The notes below the pieces were generated by a model, which worked only from the letters and a program-made list of their open reading frames with translations, did not search any database and was not told the origin of the DNA. Of a stretch of 64,000 bases of DNA, positions 7,766 through 16,201 are shown piece by piece. Made by a program: the position numbers and the translations under genes. How positions within the stretch are numbered: the first letter of the stretch is position 1; the number at the start of each line of letters is the position of its first letter. The stretch is from Paenibacillus piri (GTDB lineage Bacteria > Bacillota > Bacilli > Paenibacillales > NBRC-103111). The DNA lies in assembly GCF_004354045.1 (NCBI RefSeq), contig NZ_SMRT01000021.1, positions 1 through 64,000 on the forward strand. Reading direction: 5' to 3'.

Positions 7766-8566
7766 TTACGCCTGCGCCCGGACATAGTCCTCCGGCGTCC
7801 TGCCGATCACCGCTTTAAAGTCTTTAATAAAATGCGCTTGATCGTAATAACCGAGACTAAGCGACAGCTCCATCCAATCATGCTGACGGCTGAGGTCCAA
7901 CGATTCCGCCGCATGTTGGAGCCGGTACAGCCGGATCACCGATTTGGGGCTGATGCCGACGTACTGTTCGAAGAGGCGCTGAAGCTTTCTCTTGTTCATT
8001 CCGAACCGATCCGCGAGTTGATCGACCTTCGTCATTTCGCGGTCGGCGATAATCCGGTCTATCATCTCATTGATCAGGGTCACTGTTTCGTCCTGTCCAG
8101 GAAGAACCGCTTCAAACATCGGCTCTATAAGCTTGACCATCGAATCCTCGTCCGTCAGCGAAAGGATCGATGTCTCCAAAGCCCGGGCTTCCGCACCCAA
8201 GATGGATTGCACATTCATCGGCCCGTCGCGCAGTATGGTAACCGGCTGCCGGATAAACGGATAAAAGCCGCCCGGCTTAAATTTGACCCCGAACACAGCG
8301 CCCTTCCCTTCGATAAGGCATGAATATTTTTGTTTGGCGGGAGCGTATATGCCCGTGCTTCCGTTCTGAATGACCAGGTTGACGCACGGGTTTGGGACGA
8401 CTTCCTGCAAATGGGGCTCCTGCCCGGTTAAATCCCAGCTGACGATCCAGTAGTGCTTAATGAAAAAACCGGCCCGCCCGGCAGGGATGTAACGGGACAG
8501 CCGGAATTTCTCCGATCCGTGCAGCATTAAAAGGCCCATACTGGGCTTGTCAGTATGCTTATTCAT
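7766..8566 (-). CDS. AraC-family transcriptional regulator
   Basis: The 266-residue protein has an N-terminal sensory domain (residues 1-150; GYFIKHYWIVSWDL-like and NLVIQNGSTGIY segments typical of the DUF6597-type AraC group) and a C-terminal double helix-turn-helix, with MNKRKLQRLFEQYVG and LSLSLGYYDQAHFIKDFK near 195-255. The start is preceded by AAGGAG. It is divergent from the SRPBCC gene, 153 bp away, a common regulator-target arrangement, so it probably controls that gene. Confidence 0.9.
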   Translation of the reverse strand: MNKHTDKPSMGLLMLHGSEKFRLSRYIPAGRAGFFIKHYWIVSWDLTGQEPHLQEVVPNPCVNLVIQNGSTGIYAPAKQKYSCLIEGKGAVFGVKFKPGGFYPFIRQPVTILRDGPMNVQSILGAEARALETSILSLTDEDSMVKLIEPMFEAVLPGQDETVTLINEMIDRIIADREMTKVDQLADRFGMNKRKLQRLFEQYVGISPKSVIRLYRLQHAAESLDLSRQHDWMELSLSLGYYDQAHFIKDFKAVIGRTPEDYVRAQA

Positions 8567-8719
8567 CGCTCAGCCACTCCTTCTGAAAAAATCTGCAGCC
8601 GCAGCACGGCTTGTCGCGTTTTTCCAATACTTCATTCAAGATAATGGTTATAGTAAAAGTGTACTACATAACAGCAGCTGCGAACAAAGCTTGCGTTAAC
8701 GAATGAGGAGGAGCTCGCT

Positions 8720-9169
8720 ATGGATTTGAAATATGATTTTTACATTAATGCATCGCCGCAAACGGTTTGGGACGCCATCGTATCGCCGGAAGGAACGCGC
8801 AAAACATTTTTCGGTTCCGTCATCCGTTCGACGTTTGAAGCGGGTGCCCCCTATGCATATGTAGGTCCGGGCAACGACGGCGAAGAGACGGTGCATGTGT
8901 ACGGAAACATTTTGGCCTATGAGCCTTATAAAGTGTTCAGCTGCACGGAGCATCCGGGCCCGTCTTATTATGCCAATCACGAGCAGCTCGAAACGAGAAT
9001 GACCTTCACTCTGGAAACGGTCGGCAAGAGCACAAAGCTTACGCTGCTGCAAGATCAATGGCCTGCCGACCACCCTTCCTATGAAAGAGTCAAGCAGGAT
9101 TGGTGGCTCATTCTGAGCAATATCAAGACATACGCCGAAACCGGCGAGACGATGGATTTCGGCTGGTAA
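8720..9169 (+). CDS. SRPBCC (AHSA1/START-like) domain protein
   Basis: The 149-residue protein shows the usual start of the family, FYINASPQTVWDAIVSPEGT, and the C-terminal long helix ending near DWWLILSNIKTYAETG. Such proteins form a hydrophobic cavity that binds lipids or small aromatics. The precise role varies widely. GAGGAGG stands before the ATG. It has its own terminator at 9224-9246 and is divergent from an AraC regulator that may respond to the same ligand. Confidence 0.88.
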   Translation: MDLKYDFYINASPQTVWDAIVSPEGTRKTFFGSVIRSTFEAGAPYAYVGPGNDGEETVHVYGNILAYEPYKVFSCTEHPGPSYYANHEQLETRMTFTLETVGKSTKLTLLQDQWPADHPSYERVKQDWWLILSNIKTYAETGETMDFGW

Positions 9170-9223
9170 CATGCATCAATTTTCGTCCCATCCGACCTAA
9201 AGTATGCTTTTACGTATGCAAAC

Positions 9224-9246
9224 GACCCGAGGCGCAGCCTCGGGTC
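9224..9246 (+). terminator. Hairpin downstream of the SRPBCC gene
   Basis: GACCCGAGGC, a GCA loop and its exact complement form a 10-bp GC-rich stem 55 bp after the stop codon. A T-rich stretch (TTTGCTTTTTT) starts about 18 bp later, so it is a good but not canonical terminator. Confidence 0.6.
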
Positions 9247-9315
9247 AGGATGTCGGAATGAGTTTGCTTTTTTAAATTGAGGACAGTTTCCAGGACGAAC
9301 GTGTTCTTATTGTCT

Positions 9316-9519
9316 TCACTGTGCCGAGAACCCCATGTTAGGCTGCATTTGCGCAGCAAAATAGTTTTGATTGTTCATATGACTGACACTTTAAATTTGA
9401 TTGCATGCTTGTAAAATGGAGTGCATTTGTTGAACCGCTGTTTAATGTCCTTGAAGTGCAGTTTGTATCATTTGAGCTGCCTGGCGTTTGCGCTCTGCTA
9501 ATGTAAATGTTGTGTTGAA
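9316..9519 (-). pseudogene. Possible small-gene remnant with in-frame stops
   Basis: One minus-strand frame reads TLAERKRQAAQMIQTALQGH, stop, TAVQQMHSILQACNQI, stop, and then an ATG-started 20-residue peptide (MNNQNYFAAQ...) ending at 9316. The composition (Gln-rich helix, then Asn/Gln/Met-rich tail) resembles small spore-coat or spore-associated proteins, but no family is certain. Two stops and no ribosome binding site argue for decay. The rest of 9170-9631 holds only the terminator and AT-rich sequence. Confidence 0.25.
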
Positions 9520-9631
9520 TTAACCCCTCAATAAGATGCATCCGCGACTTGAAACTTATTCAACTTTTGCAAATTTTAAATGGACAAGGCGGCATTATTT
9601 GGGAAGTATGGAATTCTTACGCGCCTATCCT

Positions 9632-10555
9632 TTAAGGTCGGCGAAGCCGTTTATCAAGGTTAAGCGGTGGCGGCGCCGGCAGGGAAAGCAGTTTTTGCAC
9701 AAATACGCTCATGGCCATCGTCATCGGCAAGCTTTTGCTGCGGATCAACAGGAAGTCCCGGGTCAGCTTCATTCCTTTGACCGGCAGTTCGCAAATTTCG
9801 CCGCTCTCCAGCTCCTTCCGGACGACGAGGCGCGATAATATAGCGATGCCAAGCCCTGCGGCGACGGATTCCTTAACTCCCTGGCTGCTGTTAAAAATGA
9901 ACGACCGCTTGACGGACAGACCGGCATCCCGAATGAATGCATCGCTAAACGCGCGGGTGCCGGAGCCGGTTTCCCTGAGCACCCATACTTGATCGTCCAG
10001 CATGCCGGCCTCGACGGCGCGCCGCGACGACAACGGATGTCCCGGCGGAGCGACCAGTATCATTTCATCCTTCATGTACGGCTTGATTTCCACGTCCGGG
10101 TAAGCGACGCTGCCTTCCACCAGGCCAAGATCGAGCTCATTGGCTCGAACCGCCTGGGTAATTTCACCCGTGTTGCCGATGTTTACGCGGATGTCCACCT
10201 GAGGGTACAAGCCGGTAAATTCGGCAAGCAGCCGCGGCATCACGTACTCGCCGATCGTGAAGCTGGCGCCGATGGTCAGTGAGCCGGTGACGGCATGCTG
10301 CAGATGCCGGATTTCTTCCTTGGCTTCATGATACAGCGATAATATTTGCTTGGCATGCCGGTACAGAATAGAGCCGGCTTCCGTCAATTTAACCTGCTTG
10401 GGCGAACGATGCAGCAGCTTGGCTCCCAGCTCCTGCTCCAAATTGCGGATGTGCAGGCTGACGCCGGGCTGGGAAAGGTTGAGCTGCTCGGCCGCCCGCG
10501 AAAAATTACTCTGTTCCGTAACCGCTACGAATACTTTCAATGTTTCCACAATCAT
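9632..10555 (-). CDS. LysR-family transcriptional regulator (CysL/YeiE-like)
   Basis: The 307-residue protein starts with a LysR winged helix (LKVFVAVTEQSNFSRAAEQL at 5-24, then LHIRNLEQELGAKLLHR), followed by a two-lobed effector domain (about 90-295) with GSLTIGASFTIGEYVMP. It is divergent from a YeiH-type exporter gene across about 220 bp. The LysR-YeiH pair is a widespread arrangement, so it probably activates the exporter in response to a sulfur or sulfonate metabolite (inference from context). Confidence 0.9.
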   Translation of the reverse strand: MIVETLKVFVAVTEQSNFSRAAEQLNLSQPGVSLHIRNLEQELGAKLLHRSPKQVKLTEAGSILYRHAKQILSLYHEAKEEIRHLQHAVTGSLTIGASFTIGEYVMPRLLAEFTGLYPQVDIRVNIGNTGEITQAVRANELDLGLVEGSVAYPDVEIKPYMKDEMILVAPPGHPLSSRRAVEAGMLDDQVWVLRETGSGTRAFSDAFIRDAGLSVKRSFIFNSSQGVKESVAAGLGIAILSRLVVRKELESGEICELPVKGMKLTRDFLLIRSKSLPMTMAMSVFVQKLLSLPAPPPLNLDKRLRRP

Positions 10556-10774
10556 ACTTGTTGCCTCCGTCTTGTTCCTTCCTGTCTCTGTTGCTTGCCC
10601 TTCAATGGCAGGTATTCACATTGTAGCCTGATTCGATGAGCGGAACAACGGTCAATCATAATTATTTCTCATGATGGCGATAGCAGATCGGTATTTCACT
10701 TTCTTTTCCCGCAGTCTTATAGTGGAGCCATAAAGAACTTGCATGGTTCCAAAAGCGGGAAGGAGTGGAGTACG

Positions 10775-11821
10775 ATGGCACGAGCAAAAGTACGCCAGGT
10801 TTCGATTCAAACGAATAACTATATGGGATTCGCTGGAGGAATAGCGATTACGCTGCTGCTTGCCCTTGCGGCCAAATATTTGTCCGGCTTTCCTGTATTT
10901 GCGATTATGGGACAGCTCGTTATCGCGATTTTACTTGGCATGGCATGGAGAGCAGCGATTGGCGCGCGGGAGCAGACGATGCCGGGAGTGGCGTTTTCAG
11001 GCAAAAAGCTGCTGCGCTACGGTATTATTTTGCTCGGCATGAGGCTTAATCTTGCGGATGTCGTACATGCCGGGCCGAAGGTAGCGGCGATCGCGGCGAT
11101 CAATATCGTGCTCGCGATTGCGGTCGTTTACGGAATCGCCCGGATATGGAAGGTCGAGCCGAAGCTGAGCATGCTGACGGCATGCGGGACCGCGATATGC
11201 GGCGCTGCGGCGGTTGCCGCCATTTCCCCGCAAATCCGCGCGAACGATGAAGAAACGGCGGTCAGCGCCGCGACCGTAGCGATCCTGGGGACGCTGTTCA
11301 CCCTGCTGTACACGGTGCTGTACCCCGTTCTCGGACTGACGGCATCCGGCTACGGCGTGTTCTCGGGCGCGACGCTGCATGAAGTGGCTCATGTGATCGC
11401 GGCCGCGGCTCCAGGCGGCAAACAAGCGGTCGATATGGCCGTTATCGTCAAGCTGACGCGTGTGGCCTGCCTCGTTCCGGCGGCGGTTTTAATCGGCCTG
11501 TGGGCCCAAAGGCTGGAGCGGAAAGCCTCCGGTACAGCCTCGAAAACGAGCTGGAAGACAATTCCTGTCCCGTGGTTTATCGTCGGCTTCCTGCTGATGA
11601 GCGGAGTGAATACGATGGGAATATTTCCGGCCGTATTTGCAGGTCATGTTATTGACGCCGCCTATCTGCTGATTGCGATGGCTATGGCCGGTCTTGGCTT
11701 GAATGTCGATATGGCCGTGTTTCGCAGGCTGGGCATGAAGCCGTTCGCGGCAGGACTCATCGGTTCCATATTGTTGTCCGGCTTCGGCTATGGGCTCGTA
11801 CGGTTATTCGGGTTGGCGTAA
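10775..11821 (+). CDS. YeiH/YadS-family putative sulfate exporter
   Basis: The 348-residue polytopic membrane protein has about ten hydrophobic segments, with family features such as GKKLLRYGIILLGMRLNL and LTACGTAICGAAAVAAISP, and late GATLHEVAHVIAAA and AMAMAGLGLNVDM. ATG 10775 has AAGGAGTGG upstream; an in-frame start at 10739 lacks a site. Family members are annotated as putative sulfate exporters, mostly without biochemical proof. The divergent LysR gene is the likely regulator, and a hairpin terminator follows at 11893-11943. Confidence 0.9.
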   Translation: MARAKVRQVSIQTNNYMGFAGGIAITLLLALAAKYLSGFPVFAIMGQLVIAILLGMAWRAAIGAREQTMPGVAFSGKKLLRYGIILLGMRLNLADVVHAGPKVAAIAAINIVLAIAVVYGIARIWKVEPKLSMLTACGTAICGAAAVAAISPQIRANDEETAVSAATVAILGTLFTLLYTVLYPVLGLTASGYGVFSGATLHEVAHVIAAAAPGGKQAVDMAVIVKLTRVACLVPAAVLIGLWAQRLERKASGTASKTSWKTIPVPWFIVGFLLMSGVNTMGIFPAVFAGHVIDAAYLLIAMAMAGLGLNVDMAVFRRLGMKPFAAGLIGSILLSGFGYGLVRLFGLA

Positions 11822-11892
11822 AGCTTCGCGCCAGCCCTTATTTATTGTTTAGGAAATTATGCGCAGCAAATTTCTGTGGATAACCGGGGGCT

Positions 11893-11943
11893 CCCCCAAA
11901 AGTAATAGGAATTGGCTTCGGAGCTTCACGTCACTTTTGGGGG
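11893..11943 (+). terminator. Terminator-like hairpin after the YeiH gene
   Basis: CCCCCAAAAGT pairs with ACTTTTGGGGG over 11 bp around a 29-nt loop that contains a smaller CTTCGGAG-type hairpin. A weak T-rich tail (CTTTGTT) follows. The remaining part of the gap up to 12135 shows no gene and no clear promoter. Confidence 0.55.
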
Positions 11944-12135
11944 ACTTTGTTCGTTGAACGTACAAGATGTTAAAACTTTGCTTCATACATTTTTGATAAA
12001 TGCGCGCGTCCTCGATAACGGACGGCGAAAGTGTTTATTTTTGTGTCGGGGATGTGCGATTTTCCGCTTGACGGTGCGCAGGATTGGTCATACAGTGGAA
12101 AAGGACACATATTGAGACAAAGAAGGAAATGACAG

Positions 12136-13407
12136 ATGGAAGCTTGGAAGCGCAATCTTTACATTTTATGGTTCGGCAACTTTTTTTGTTCGGTCGGGAT
12201 CGGGATGATTATTCCTTTCCTGCCGTTGTATGTTCAAGAATTAGGGATTCACGATGTGAAGCAGGCGGCATTGTGGTCGGCGATGATTTTCGGCATTAAT
12301 CATTTGATGATTGCTTTAATGTCGCCTTTTTGGGGGAAATTTTCGGACAAGTACGGGCAAAAAATGACGATGGTGCGCTCCGGCTTGGGGATGAGCGTAA
12401 CCATTGCAGCTATGGGTCTCGTTCATATGCCCGTTCAGTTGCTGGTGCTGCGGGCTTTGTTCGGGACGATGGGCGGATTCTCCACTTGCGCTGTCGCTTT
12501 GATGGCGATTGAAACGCCCAAGGCGCATGTAGGCAAAGCGCTCGGTACCTTGCAGACGGGACAAGTGGCCGGGCAGCTGCTCGGTCCGCTGCTGGGCGGA
12601 ATTATGGCGGAATGGCTTGGGATGCGGAACTCGTTTTTTTTCACCGGCTTTTTTATTTTGCTGGCTTCGCTGCTCGCCATGTTCGGCTTGAAGGAAACGA
12701 GAACGTACCCGAAATTCAGCTTCCGAGCGTTCGGCAAGCGCGGCGAAAAGCACGCTATCGCGGGAAACTCCGGCTTGCAGCCCAAAAAGCAGCTGGCGCT
12801 CGGCGAAGTAATCCGGCAATCTCCGGTTATTTTGACGCTGTTTGTATCCACCTTTTTGATCGCGGCCAGCTTTCAAAGCATTAGTCCGATCATTACGCTG
12901 TATGTCAAAACGCTGCATGTCGAAAACCATGTCGAGCTGATGGCCGGGCTCATTTTTGCTTCAAGCGCACTAGGTACGATTATAGCGGCGCCGGTTTTGG
13001 GGCGGATGGGAGACAGGTACGGACATTTGCTTATTTTATTATGCTGCGTGCTGCTGATTTCGATCCTGTACCTGCCGCAAGCGAGTGTGACGAATCCGTG
13101 GTCGTTGATGGGAATTCGTTTTGTCGCCGGACTGTGCGTGGGCGGACTCGTTCCTTCGATCAGCTCGCTGCTGCGGAAATTGACGCCGACCGGCATCCAG
13201 GGGAGCGTATTCGCTTATAATACAAGCGCCAATTCGCTCGGGAACGTATCGGGCTCGCTGTTCGGCGGACTGGTTGCAAGCAGCTTCGGCATACCCGTCG
13301 TATTTTACATCATTGCAGCGGTATTTTTTGTTCACTTTGTGATGCTGGCCGCCCAATACGGTAAAATTATTGAGACAGGCAAACGGGCAGACTATGAACG
13401 ACAGTAG
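12136..13407 (+). CDS. MFS multidrug-type efflux transporter
   Basis: The 423-residue protein has twelve predicted membrane segments. The loop between helices 2 and 3 carries a motif-A-like sequence (SPFWGKFSDKYGQKMTM at about 66-82), repeated as LGRMGDRYGH in the second half, and GQVAGQLLGPLLGG fits the drug-efflux motif C region of the DHA1 group (YttB/MdtG-like). AAGGAAATGAC precedes the ATG. It is followed 30 bp later by the EcsC-family gene. Substrate unknown; export of small hydrophobic compounds is inferred from the family. Confidence 0.88.
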   Translation: MEAWKRNLYILWFGNFFCSVGIGMIIPFLPLYVQELGIHDVKQAALWSAMIFGINHLMIALMSPFWGKFSDKYGQKMTMVRSGLGMSVTIAAMGLVHMPVQLLVLRALFGTMGGFSTCAVALMAIETPKAHVGKALGTLQTGQVAGQLLGPLLGGIMAEWLGMRNSFFFTGFFILLASLLAMFGLKETRTYPKFSFRAFGKRGEKHAIAGNSGLQPKKQLALGEVIRQSPVILTLFVSTFLIAASFQSISPIITLYVKTLHVENHVELMAGLIFASSALGTIIAAPVLGRMGDRYGHLLILLCCVLLISILYLPQASVTNPWSLMGIRFVAGLCVGGLVPSISSLLRKLTPTGIQGSVFAYNTSANSLGNVSGSLFGGLVASSFGIPVVFYIIAAVFFVHFVMLAAQYGKIIETGKRADYERQ

Positions 13408-13437
13408 CAATTCAACGGACTTTCAGGAGGTTTCCGC

Positions 13438-14388
13438 ATGGTATTCGAAGACTACGAAGCGGCAGTGATCGGCGAAATCGCCAAAAACGAAGTGAAGCCG
13501 AACCCGGTCAAAATCGCACTCGACATGGCCGGCAAGCCGGTCACCAAGGTGTTGGAGGCTGCGCATCAAAGCGACAACAAATACATACGAAAAGCGGTCG
13601 ATTCCATCGACGTCACGATCGAAAAATCGCTGAAGAAAACGATCCGGGCCGCGAATCTGCTGACCGGCGAAGAAGCGGTGAAAAAGGAATTCCGGAAAAA
13701 ATGGCAGATCGAGCTGGCCGGCATCGAACAAATCCGCAGTCTGCCGCTTTACCAAATGGACAAGGTGGCGGATTCCTTTGATGTCAGCAATGCGCTTATT
13801 GTGGCTACCGAAGGCGCCGTGATGGGGGCGGCGACAACTTTGCTGGAAGCGGTGCCTTTTGCCCAACTGGCAATTCCGTCTATAGTCATTGCCGACGTAG
13901 CCGCTTCGATGACGATCATGTCGCGGCATGTTTGCCAAATCGCCACCTCGTATGGTTACTCATCCGTCGAATTGACGAACGTCCCGCATATTTTGTCGGC
14001 GATGGCGCCGAGCTCAAGCTCGTCGGATGAGGGTTTCATGGTGACGAAAGCCGCGGCGATCAACGAAATCAGGGAGTCCGCGAAGTTTGCAGCCAGACAT
14101 GTGGGCGACCTGACGAAGCAATTGACGAAAGAAACGGCGTTCCCCCAGCTCATTCATCTGGTACGTATGATTTCCCAACGGCTCGGAGTCGTCATCACTG
14201 AAAAAGAATTGGGCATGCTGATTCCCATTGCAGGTGCCGTGCTGAACGGAGGATTGAATTTGGCGTTTCAGCAAATGAACCATACGAATGCTAAGGACTA
14301 TTTCCGCAGACTGTATTTGGCTAATAAATATGGGGAAAGCGTTGTTCAGGAAGCGATTGAAGCCGGAAAAGCCGCCATTCGGAATTAA
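13438..14388 (+). CDS. EcsC-family protein
   Basis: The 316-residue protein matches the EcsC family in texture: an N-terminal helical region (AAVIGEIAKNEVKPNPVKIA), two hydrophobic segments with TEGAVMGAATTLLEAVPF and IVIADVAASMTIMSRHVCQIA near 125-170, and a C-terminal IPIAGAVLNGGLNLAF segment that can insert in the membrane. In Bacillus, EcsC sits with the EcsAB ABC transporter, but many copies are standalone and of unknown role. CAGGAGG lies before the ATG. A good terminator follows at 14547, so it ends a short unit with the MFS gene. Confidence 0.8.
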   Translation: MVFEDYEAAVIGEIAKNEVKPNPVKIALDMAGKPVTKVLEAAHQSDNKYIRKAVDSIDVTIEKSLKKTIRAANLLTGEEAVKKEFRKKWQIELAGIEQIRSLPLYQMDKVADSFDVSNALIVATEGAVMGAATTLLEAVPFAQLAIPSIVIADVAASMTIMSRHVCQIATSYGYSSVELTNVPHILSAMAPSSSSSDEGFMVTKAAAINEIRESAKFAARHVGDLTKQLTKETAFPQLIHLVRMISQRLGVVITEKELGMLIPIAGAVLNGGLNLAFQQMNHTNAKDYFRRLYLANKYGESVVQEAIEAGKAAIRN

Positions 14389-14546
14389 AAATGAAATAGT
14401 AGCCGTGTGCAGATGAAATTTTGATCAAAGAGAACGAAGGCCACGGCTTCCGCAAATATGAAAATCAATTGGACTTTTATACGTCATTGCTTTTATTTTT
14501 GGAAATTCATTTGAAGGGTCAACCTTAATAAATTCGATAAAAGCGA

Positions 14547-14582
14547 GCCCGGTTGGTGCGGATACGGCACACCGGGCTTTTT
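14547..14582 (+). terminator. Rho-independent terminator after the EcsC-family gene
   Basis: GCCCGGT pairs with ACCGGGC, extended inside by GTGC/GGCAC pairing, and is followed by TTTTT. It lies 160 bp after the stop and separates this unit from the PerR operon. Confidence 0.75.
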
Positions 14583-14600
14583 AATTGACTTATACGATGT

Positions 14601-14616
14601 TTAAGTTTAAACTTAA
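14601..14616. promoter_or_regulatory. Palindrome in the perR promoter, candidate autoregulatory PerR box
   Basis: TTAAGTTT and AAACTTAA form a perfect 16-bp palindrome 32 bp before the perR start. AT-rich inverted repeats of this kind are typical Fur/PerR-family operators, and PerR is commonly autoregulated. It shares the core AGTTTAAA with the longer palindrome at 15888-15914. Confidence 0.5.
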
Positions 14617-14647
14617 TCTAAATACAATAAATATTCGGAGGTCCGCC

Positions 14648-15043
14648 ATGACAAGAAGAGGACAGCTTACGGTGCAGCGCAAAGCGGTGTACGATATTTT
14701 GACGGAAAGCCATGACCATCCGACTGCGGCTGAAGTGATCGAACGTTTGAAAAGTAAAGACCAGCATTTTGCCTATGCGACCGTCTATAATTCGCTGCGT
14801 TATTTGTCAGAGGAAGGTATGATCCGCGAGCTTAAGCTCGATGGAGATGCAAGCCGGTACGACGCTTGTACGGAGGAACACCAGCATATCGTCTGCACCG
14901 TATGCGGCAAGGTGGACGAGGTGTTTACCGAGCTTCCTGCAAAATGGCTGCAAACCGTCGCTGCGGAAACCGGTTATACGATTGAACAGCAGCATGTTTT
15001 GGTGAAAGGAGTGTGCCCCGCATGCAGAGAGAAAACGAATTGA
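14648..15043 (+). CDS. Fur-family peroxide-sensing repressor PerR
   Basis: The 131-residue protein has a winged helix (residues 10-65) and a metal-binding dimerisation domain. Visible ligands are H40, D72, H78, H80 and D90 for the regulatory metal, and the two Cys pairs C83/C86 and C123/C126 for structural zinc. The Asp at position 90 (CGKVDE) corresponds to the residue that distinguishes peroxide-sensing PerR from Fur in Bacillus (from memory of that family). ATG 14648 is chosen because GGAGG stands just before it. The last 22 bp overlap the next regulator gene, and glutaredoxin and peroxiredoxin follow, which fits a peroxide-stress role. Confidence 0.85.
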   Translation: MTRRGQLTVQRKAVYDILTESHDHPTAAEVIERLKSKDQHFAYATVYNSLRYLSEEGMIRELKLDGDASRYDACTEEHQHIVCTVCGKVDEVFTELPAKWLQTVAAETGYTIEQQHVLVKGVCPACREKTN

Positions 15044-15804
15044 GTACGCCGGTCAACGATACCGGGTCCTTATTGTTTCAACCGATTGCCGACGGTGTGG
15101 CCGCGGGCGATTATTGCAGCACCACACATCGTATTGTCGTCATCAGCCCGCTTCCTTATTCGCTGCACTTGCTCGTGCGCGAGCTGACGGCCAAATGCTA
15201 TGACGTGCTCGTCTTCCGTCATTTGGACGATGAAGCGTTGGGTGCGCTGCCGATTGATCTGATGATTATCGATTTAACCCAGGAAACGGAGCTGGAGACG
15301 GCCGCCAAGGCGTTGTCCCGGTTTCAGGGAGTGCCTGCGCTGCGGCTCGTTCGTCCGGAGAAGTTGGCCGGTCTTGCCGGCGATGAGCAAGGCAGCTTTG
15401 CAGCTGCGACGTTAATGAACTGGAAGACGAGTACGCTGGAGCAGGTACTGGAGAGAGTTCATAAGCTGCTGCAGCAGGGGACGCGCCAGAACGGACAGCG
15501 CAATGAGCAATGGCAGCTTAAAGATTTGATGGTCGACGGCAATCGCATCGCCGTGTATAGGGGAACAGACCGGATTGAAGTGACGAAGACCGAATTCGAT
15601 CTGCTCAAGTCGCTCCTCGATGCCGGAGGCGCGGCGCTCAGCCGGCAGCAGCTGATGGATCGCGTATGGGGCGAACATTATTTCGGCGGGAGCAACACCG
15701 TTGACGTGCATGTGAAAAGCTTGCGGCAAAAGCTTGGAGACGATCCGAAGAAGCCCAAATATATCGCCACCATTCGCGGTGTCGGTTACCGGATCGCCGA
15801 TTGA
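15022..15804 (+). CDS. Orphan OmpR-type winged-helix regulator with degenerate receiver
   Basis: The 260-residue protein has an OmpR/PhoB DNA-binding domain at about 165-260 (EVTKTEFDLLKSLL, then VDVHVKSLRQKLG and IRGVGYRIAD). The first 155 residues look like a receiver fold starting after a 35-residue extension: HRIVVISP replaces the usual acidic pair by Ser-Pro, D84 (MIIDLTQ) may be the relic of the phosphorylation site, and the conserved Thr and Lys are not evident. No histidine kinase is adjacent. ATG 15022 overlaps perR; GTG 15013 is an alternative. It probably acts without phosphorylation. Four 11-bp repeats right after its stop are a likely target. Confidence 0.82.
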   Translation: MQRENELSTPVNDTGSLLFQPIADGVAAGDYCSTTHRIVVISPLPYSLHLLVRELTAKCYDVLVFRHLDDEALGALPIDLMIIDLTQETELETAAKALSRFQGVPALRLVRPEKLAGLAGDEQGSFAAATLMNWKTSTLEQVLERVHKLLQQGTRQNGQRNEQWQLKDLMVDGNRIAVYRGTDRIEVTKTEFDLLKSLLDAGGAALSRQQLMDRVWGEHYFGGSNTVDVHVKSLRQKLGDDPKKPKYIATIRGVGYRIAD

Positions 15805-15807
15805 AGG

Positions 15808-15851
15808 CTTCATGAAATCTTCATCAACCTTTCATCCAACCTTCATGATGG
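15808..15851 (+). promoter_or_regulatory. Four direct repeats with exact 11-bp period, candidate regulator binding array
   Basis: CTTCATGAAAT, CTTCATCAACC, TTTCATCCAAC and CTTCATGATGG follow each other without a gap at 15808, 15819, 15830 and 15841. An 11-bp period is the spacing used by tandem OmpR/PhoB-family dimers. The array starts 4 bp after the stop of an OmpR-type regulator and ends 28 bp before a putative -35 of the glutaredoxin gene, so binding of that regulator is the natural reading. Confidence 0.65.
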
Positions 15852-15879
15852 ATGCCAGGCCGGCATGATAAGATCGTTC

Positions 15880-15914
15880 TTGTAAACAATTTATATTTAG
15901 TTTAAATATAAATT
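15880..15914 (+). promoter_or_regulatory. Promoter with overlapping 12-3-12 palindrome before the glutaredoxin gene
   Basis: A possible -35 TTGTAA (15880-15885) and a weak -10 TAAATA (15903-15908) are 17 bp apart. A perfect inverted repeat, AATTTATATTTA at 15888-15899 and its complement at 15903-15914 around GTT, covers the spacer and -10. This is a typical repressor position, and its AT-rich form suits PerR. Confidence 0.55.
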
Positions 15915-15935
15915 AACTGACAAGGAGGAATGCAC

Positions 15936-16181
15936 ATGTCCACAGCATCCGCATCGCAGGTTATCGTTTATTCGAGCAATACATGCACGTACTGCTCCAA
16001 ACTGAAGCAATATTTAAACGATCAGTCCATCACTTTTGAAGAAAGAAATATTGACGCGAACGAAGCCTATATCGATGAACTGCAATCGATGGGCGTAAGC
16101 GCGCTGCCGGTTACGATTATCGGCGAGACTCATATTTTAGGCTTTAATCCGACCCGTATCCAAAAAGCGCTGGCTCAATAA
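15936..16181 (+). CDS. Glutaredoxin-like thiol-disulfide oxidoreductase
   Basis: The 81-residue protein has the glutaredoxin fold signature: VIVYSSNTCTYCSKLKQYL with the CTYC active site near the N-terminus, the cis-Pro segment ALPVTIIGE and the final GFNPTRIQKAL. NrdH/Grx proteins of this size reduce ribonucleotide reductase or, here more likely, the neighbouring peroxiredoxin. AAGGAGG at 15922-15928 favours ATG 15936 over the in-frame ATG 15930, which is too close. The peroxiredoxin gene follows 20 bp later. Confidence 0.9.
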   Translation: MSTASASQVIVYSSNTCTYCSKLKQYLNDQSITFEERNIDANEAYIDELQSMGVSALPVTIIGETHILGFNPTRIQKALAQ

Positions 16182-16201
16182 GAGCAGAAGGAGAGAATAC
16201 G

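Noticed and set aside
11912..12115. Plus-strand ORF of 67 codons before the MFS gene
   Set aside because: Begins inside the terminator hairpin, no ribosome binding site, Cys/Arg-rich composition.
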